64,000 bases of DNA, from positions 53,750 to 117,749 of the forward strand of contig DIKT01000010.1 of NCBI GenBank assembly GCA_002424635.1, in the 5' to 3' direction. The DNA comes from Desulfobulbaceae bacterium UBA5611 (GTDB lineage Bacteria; Desulfobacterota; Desulfobulbia; Desulfobulbales; Desulfocapsaceae). Positions 61,373 to 64,000 of this stretch are shown here, one piece after another (positions within the stretch are counted from its first letter, which is position 1; every line of letters begins with the position of its first letter). The translations under genes and the position numbers were made by a program. The notes below the pieces were generated by a model, which was not told the DNA's origin, searched no databases, and worked only from the letters and a program-made list of their open reading frames with translations.

Positions 61373-61636
61373 TTATTTTTCCAAAACTTTCTTGATCCGC
61401 TCATAACTGCGCAGGATCTCCGCCCCCACCAGTTTCACGGCGGCCCCCACCTCTTTTATACTCTCACCACCTGCCTGGGCTACCTTCGGCGTTTTGGCTT
61501 TTAGAATTCCCCACTTCTTCTCAGCCTCAACCCACTCATCCTTGGCATCAGCTTTGGCCAAGTGGATCTTCAACAATAACTCATCACGCTGCTGCTGAAT
61601 TTTGGCAACAAAACTCTCCACTTCTTTCTGTTCCAT
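61373..61636 (-). CDS. Small coiled-coil protein of unknown function
   Basis: ATG 61636 is chosen because AGGAG lies nine bases upstream; the frame opens nine codons earlier. The 87-residue product is strongly charged and predicted helical, with heptad-like stretches KEVESFVAKIQQQRDELLLK then KADAKDEWVEAEKKWG, and a glycine-containing second helix GGESIKEVGAAVKLVGAEIL. Similar short helical proteins occur next to phage-shock or stress genes, but no family is recognised. It may be cotranscribed with the downstream oxidoreductase. Confidence 0.6.
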   Translation of the reverse strand: MEQKEVESFVAKIQQQRDELLLKIHLAKADAKDEWVEAEKKWGILKAKTPKVAQAGGESIKEVGAAVKLVGAEILRSYERIKKVLEK

Positions 61637-61934
61637 AGCGGTTCTCCTTTTGTTAGTGGGCACTCAAATGGCTAAAATTACTTTAATTCACCACATGTAG
61701 AGTTATAAGACATACAGGAGACAAGTCAAGAATTCCCTTTTGGTGAGCAGCTACTGGAAATATCTAGAGCAAAATAAAGGGAAAGAAGTTATCAAAGATT
61801 GCAAAGGATTAAAAAAAAGAATAACTTATACTTATCTTTAACTGAGGCATTACCAGCATAGCGTTCGCTCACTGTACAAAAAAATGAGGGTAACCTTCAC
61901 CTGGTGGTGCAATCTTAGGCCGTCTATTTCATAG
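61637..61934. other. Divergent intergenic region, no gene seen
   Basis: About 300 bases between the coiled-coil gene (minus) and the metal transporter genes (plus). It is AT-rich in its middle (about 61780-61840). No Zur or other operator palindrome could be named, although one would be expected before zinc-uptake genes. Confidence 0.4.
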
Positions 61935-61973
61935 TTGAGACCATCCTGCCAGATCTTTTTACGACTAAAAACT

Positions 61974-62756
61974 TTGAAAACAATAGAATCCACCCTTGCT
62001 GCTGATCTGCCGGCTATCCGCTGTGAGCAGGTCTCCTTTTCCTATGGCGAGATTCCCATCCTCAGCAATGTCTCTTTCACCATTCAGCCACTGGATGCCG
62101 TAGCACTGGTTGGCCCCAATGGCGGCGGTAAGTCGACCCTGCTCAAATTGCTTCTAGGCCTGCTCACCCCCCAGAGCGGCACGATCCAAGTCTTGGGCGT
62201 TACTCCCCACCAGGCAAGACCGAGGATCGGCTATATGCCGCAGCACCTGCAGTATGACCCCTCTTTTCCGGTCTCCGTCATGGATGTTGTGCTCATGGGG
62301 CGGGTCGGGTCCTGCGGCCTGGGCCGCTACAGTGCCGAGGATCGGCGCATATGCAGGCAGTCTTTGGCGGAACTGGCCGTTGATAATCTGGCCAGCCGTC
62401 CGTTCAACAGCCTGTCCGGTGGTCAACGGCAACGCATTCTTATTGCCCGCGCCCTGGCCTGTGAACCGGAGATTCTGCTCCTTGATGAGCCCACCGCCAA
62501 CGTTGATCCGGGCGTGGAGGTCCAGTTCTTCGAAATCCTCAAGGCTTTGGCCAACCGGGTGACAGTGCTCACTGTTTCCCATGACCTGGGCTTTGTCTCT
62601 CAACTGGTGAGCCGGGTCTTCTGTATCAATCGCCAGGTCAAGATCCATCCAACCTCGGAACTGACCGGTGAAATTATCCGCGAAATGTATGGCGGCGACG
62701 TCCATATGGTCCGGCATGATCATTGTTGTTCGGAACGAGGGCATTCCCAATGCTGA
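61974..62756 (+). CDS. znuC: ZnuC-like metal ABC transporter ATPase
   Basis: An ABC ATPase of about 260 residues. Motifs are Walker A VALVGPNGGGKSTLLKLLLG, the Q-loop in RIGYMPQHLQYDPSFPVSVM (typical of ZnuC/MntA-type), signature FNSLSGGQRQRILIARAL and Walker B ILLLDEPTANVDP. There is no ATG before the conserved start, so translation must begin at a TTG; 61974 is a plausible choice and 61935 would add 13 residues. The end is metal-ligand rich (VRHDHCCSERGHSQC). Zinc or manganese uptake is likely. The permease gene overlaps its stop; no binding protein gene is seen in the window. Confidence 0.85.
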   Translation: MKTIESTLAADLPAIRCEQVSFSYGEIPILSNVSFTIQPLDAVALVGPNGGGKSTLLKLLLGLLTPQSGTIQVLGVTPHQARPRIGYMPQHLQYDPSFPVSVMDVVLMGRVGSCGLGRYSAEDRRICRQSLAELAVDNLASRPFNSLSGGQRQRILIARALACEPEILLLDEPTANVDPGVEVQFFEILKALANRVTVLTVSHDLGFVSQLVSRVFCINRQVKIHPTSELTGEIIREMYGGDVHMVRHDHCCSERGHSQC

Positions 62757-63598
62757 TTTATTTCAAGGCCCTGACCGACCCGGATATGGTCTTTCTCCGT
62801 TATGCCCTGTTTGCCGGACTGCTGGCGGCCCCGGCCTTCGGCATTATCGGCACATATGTGGTGGCCAAAAGGATGACCTATCTGGCCGGGGCTATTGCCC
62901 ATTGCGTGCTGGGCGGCATCGGCGGCGCCCTCTACTGCCAGTACCATTATGGCCTGCAATGGCTGACACCGATGCTGGGCGCCATTGTCGCGGCGATCGC
63001 CGCCGCCCTGGTGATCGGCCTGGTCAGCCTGCGCTCCCGCGAGCGGGTAGATTCGGTGATCGGCGCCATCTGGGTGCTCGGCATGGCGGCGGGTATCATC
63101 TTTATTGCCAAGACTCCAGGCTATATTGATCCCATGAGTTATCTCTTCGGCAATATCCTGATGATCACCGGCCAAGATCTGCTGACTATTGCCGTCCTTG
63201 ATGTGATCGTCATTGGTCTTGGTCTGCTCAGTTACAACCGGATGATTGCTGTTTGTTTTGATGAGGAATTCGCCCGCCTGCGCGGCATCAGGACCGAGCT
63301 CTACACCCTGCTGCTGCTCTGCCTGACCGCCCTGACCATAGTCCTGATGGTCAGGGTGGTGGGAATTGTGATGGTCATTGCCCTCTTTACCCTGCCCGCC
63401 GCCACCGCCTCTCATTTCAGCACCCGCATCTGGCAGATGATGCTGCTGGCCACCCTGCTTGGCCTGGCCTCGGTTGCCGGCGGCTTGGCCCTCAGCTATA
63501 GCCTCGATCTGCCCAGCGGACCGGCCATCGTCATGCTGGCCGGCTTTTTTTATCTGCTAGTTATTATCGGCAAGGGACTGAAAAACAGCTTACGTTGA
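62750..63598 (+). CDS. znuB: ZnuB-like metal ABC transporter permease
   Basis: The ATG at 62750 overlaps the end of the ATPase gene; the frame opens nine codons earlier. 282 residues with about eight hydrophobic segments. Family blocks are MTYLAGAIAHCVLGGIGGAL, the conserved loop RERVDSVIGAIWVLGMAAGI, DPMSYLFGNILMIT and FTLPAATASHFSTRIWQMML, typical of the ABC-3 (zinc/manganese) permease group. With the ATPase it forms an importer that would need a substrate-binding protein, which is absent from the 400 bases that follow and not seen elsewhere in the window. Confidence 0.93.
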   Translation: MLIYFKALTDPDMVFLRYALFAGLLAAPAFGIIGTYVVAKRMTYLAGAIAHCVLGGIGGALYCQYHYGLQWLTPMLGAIVAAIAAALVIGLVSLRSRERVDSVIGAIWVLGMAAGIIFIAKTPGYIDPMSYLFGNILMITGQDLLTIAVLDVIVIGLGLLSYNRMIAVCFDEEFARLRGIRTELYTLLLLCLTALTIVLMVRVVGIVMVIALFTLPAATASHFSTRIWQMMLLATLLGLASVAGGLALSYSLDLPSGPAIVMLAGFFYLLVIIGKGLKNSLR

Positions 63599-63723
63599 TT
63601 TTCTCTCTTGACGACCCTCCACAACAACTGTTCTGTTTTTATCTTGACTTGTTGTATGTTGAGTTTATTTTCGAAGAAGCCTTTGATATCAAGTTCTCAA
63701 GTACCACCCAGTTGTTTGGCAAG
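63599..63723. other. Intergenic stretch, no gene seen
   Basis: No open frame with coding character follows the permease gene before the short direct repeats at 63724. Confidence 0.4.
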
Positions 63724-63781
63724 AATAGGTAATAGTCCCCGGATACTATCAAAAGATTGAATAGGTATTATGTCCCCGGAT
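63724..63781. repeat. Short direct repeat pair with TCCCCGGAT ends
   Basis: Two near-identical 21-22-base units, AATAGGTAATAGTCCCCGGAT (63724-63744) and the variant with TATTATG (63760-63781), are 15 bases apart, followed by a further CCCGGAT (63784-63790). Units of this kind with GTCCCCGG cores often accompany REP-associated transposases, but no transposase is seen here. Confidence 0.55.
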
Positions 63782-63924
63782 AACCCGGATAAAAATTCCG
63801 ATTCAGGTTTTATCCTTGACTGGTGCGACCAGACAACAGAGTTAGCCTTGTCAGTTATACCGGCTTCTCCCGTAATATTAACAAGTTAAGCGTTTTCGTT
63901 GCCACCTGATTTCGCAGATGATGT

Positions 63925-64000
63925 CGCGCTGTTCTTGCCATATTTCAGTTGGCCCCGGCCCCTCTCAGAACCGTGCTTGCGCTATTTACGCACACGGCTC
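63925..64000 (-). other. Stem-loop resembling a conserved group II intron segment (at window edge)
   Basis: The minus strand reads GAGCCGTGTGCG, a short loop, CGCAAGCACGGTTCTGAGAG and GGGGCC. The two arms pair almost fully. The pattern CCGTGTGCG...GCACGGTTCTGAGAGGGG resembles from memory a conserved hairpin of bacterial group II introns near the maturase reading frame. The rest of the element, if any, lies beyond the window. Identity is a guess by pattern. Confidence 0.3.

Noticed and set aside
1..64000. CRISPR array
   Set aside because: No series of short identical repeats with even unique spacers was seen; the tandem repeats at 15.7 and 52.1 kb lack unique spacers.

Overview
The window looks like a chromosomal piece of an anaerobic sulfate-reducing or sulfur-disproportionating member of the Desulfobacterota, most likely near Desulfobulbales. 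The main pointers are a free-standing dsrC with both C-terminal cysteines (59.2 kb), a CbiK-type sirohydrochlorin chelatase (58.1 kb), a Met8-like siroheme enzyme next to ccsA and hemA (29.6-32.4 kb), a GGGtGRT/NifU-like gene pair typical of anaerobes (40-41.7 kb), and many PAS, chemoreceptor and c-di-GMP proteins. This placement is inference from gene content; no search was run.

Layout. 0-1.8 kb: end of trkA, then trkH (potassium uptake). 1.9-14.5 kb: an accessory signalling region made of a hybrid histidine kinase, a six-PAS LuxR-type regulator, a chemoreceptor with a zinc-binding CZB domain and a PAS-GGDEF-EAL protein. It is interspersed with gene wreckage: a RAYT transposase in two pieces either side of the kinase gene, a truncated WYL-type regulator running into a DinD/Bro-like tail, an IS transposase C-terminus and a decayed FAD oxidoreductase. 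It ends at tRNA-Glu and tRNA-Lys genes with a near-consensus promoter and a strong terminator. 15-22 kb: rdgC plus its C-terminal partner ORF, gatB, radC, hemW, an EI24 membrane protein and radA. 22-28.7 kb: small membrane and exported proteins, a two-domain biotinyl-like protein beside a biotin-protein ligase, recO, a SurA-like foldase and a TlpA-like thioredoxin. 28.9-39 kb: a long plus-strand run with a protein methyltransferase, siroheme/heme genes (Met8, ccsA, hemA), a tautomerase, ligA, asmA, a universal stress protein and hsp33. 39-45.9 kb: a minus-strand run with a histidine-rich ABC ATPase, the GGGtGRT and NifU-like pair, a methyltransferase, an M16C protease and dtd. 46-52 kb: an MFS transporter, an MBL hydrolase, a GlpQ-like phosphodiesterase with a long proline-rich tail, a Cache chemoreceptor and a hemerythrin behind a Fur-like box. 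52-58 kb: speA-speB (agmatine/putrescine), an outer-membrane efflux lipoprotein and citrate synthase. 58-64 kb: cbiK, dsrC, a COG2509 oxidoreductase and a ZnuCB-type metal ABC transporter pair.

How the genes work together. Tetrapyrrole genes (hemA, Met8, cbiK, hemW, ccsA) supply siroheme, heme and cytochrome c assembly for a sulfur-respiring cell. DsrC carries the sulfur product of dissimilatory sulfite reductase. Recombination and repair genes (rdgC, radC, radA, recO, ligA) are scattered through the core parts.

The most interesting non-genic structure is two repeat families. The first is a 143-bp element with inverted ends, present in two near-identical inverted copies (22084-22226 and 59623-59765), each starting at or within a few bases of the stop codon of the gene it follows; a third, diverged relative lies at about 8370-8500. 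The second is a double-palindrome, REP-like element at 15.6, 23.8 and 52.1-52.45 kb, tandemly repeated at the last site.
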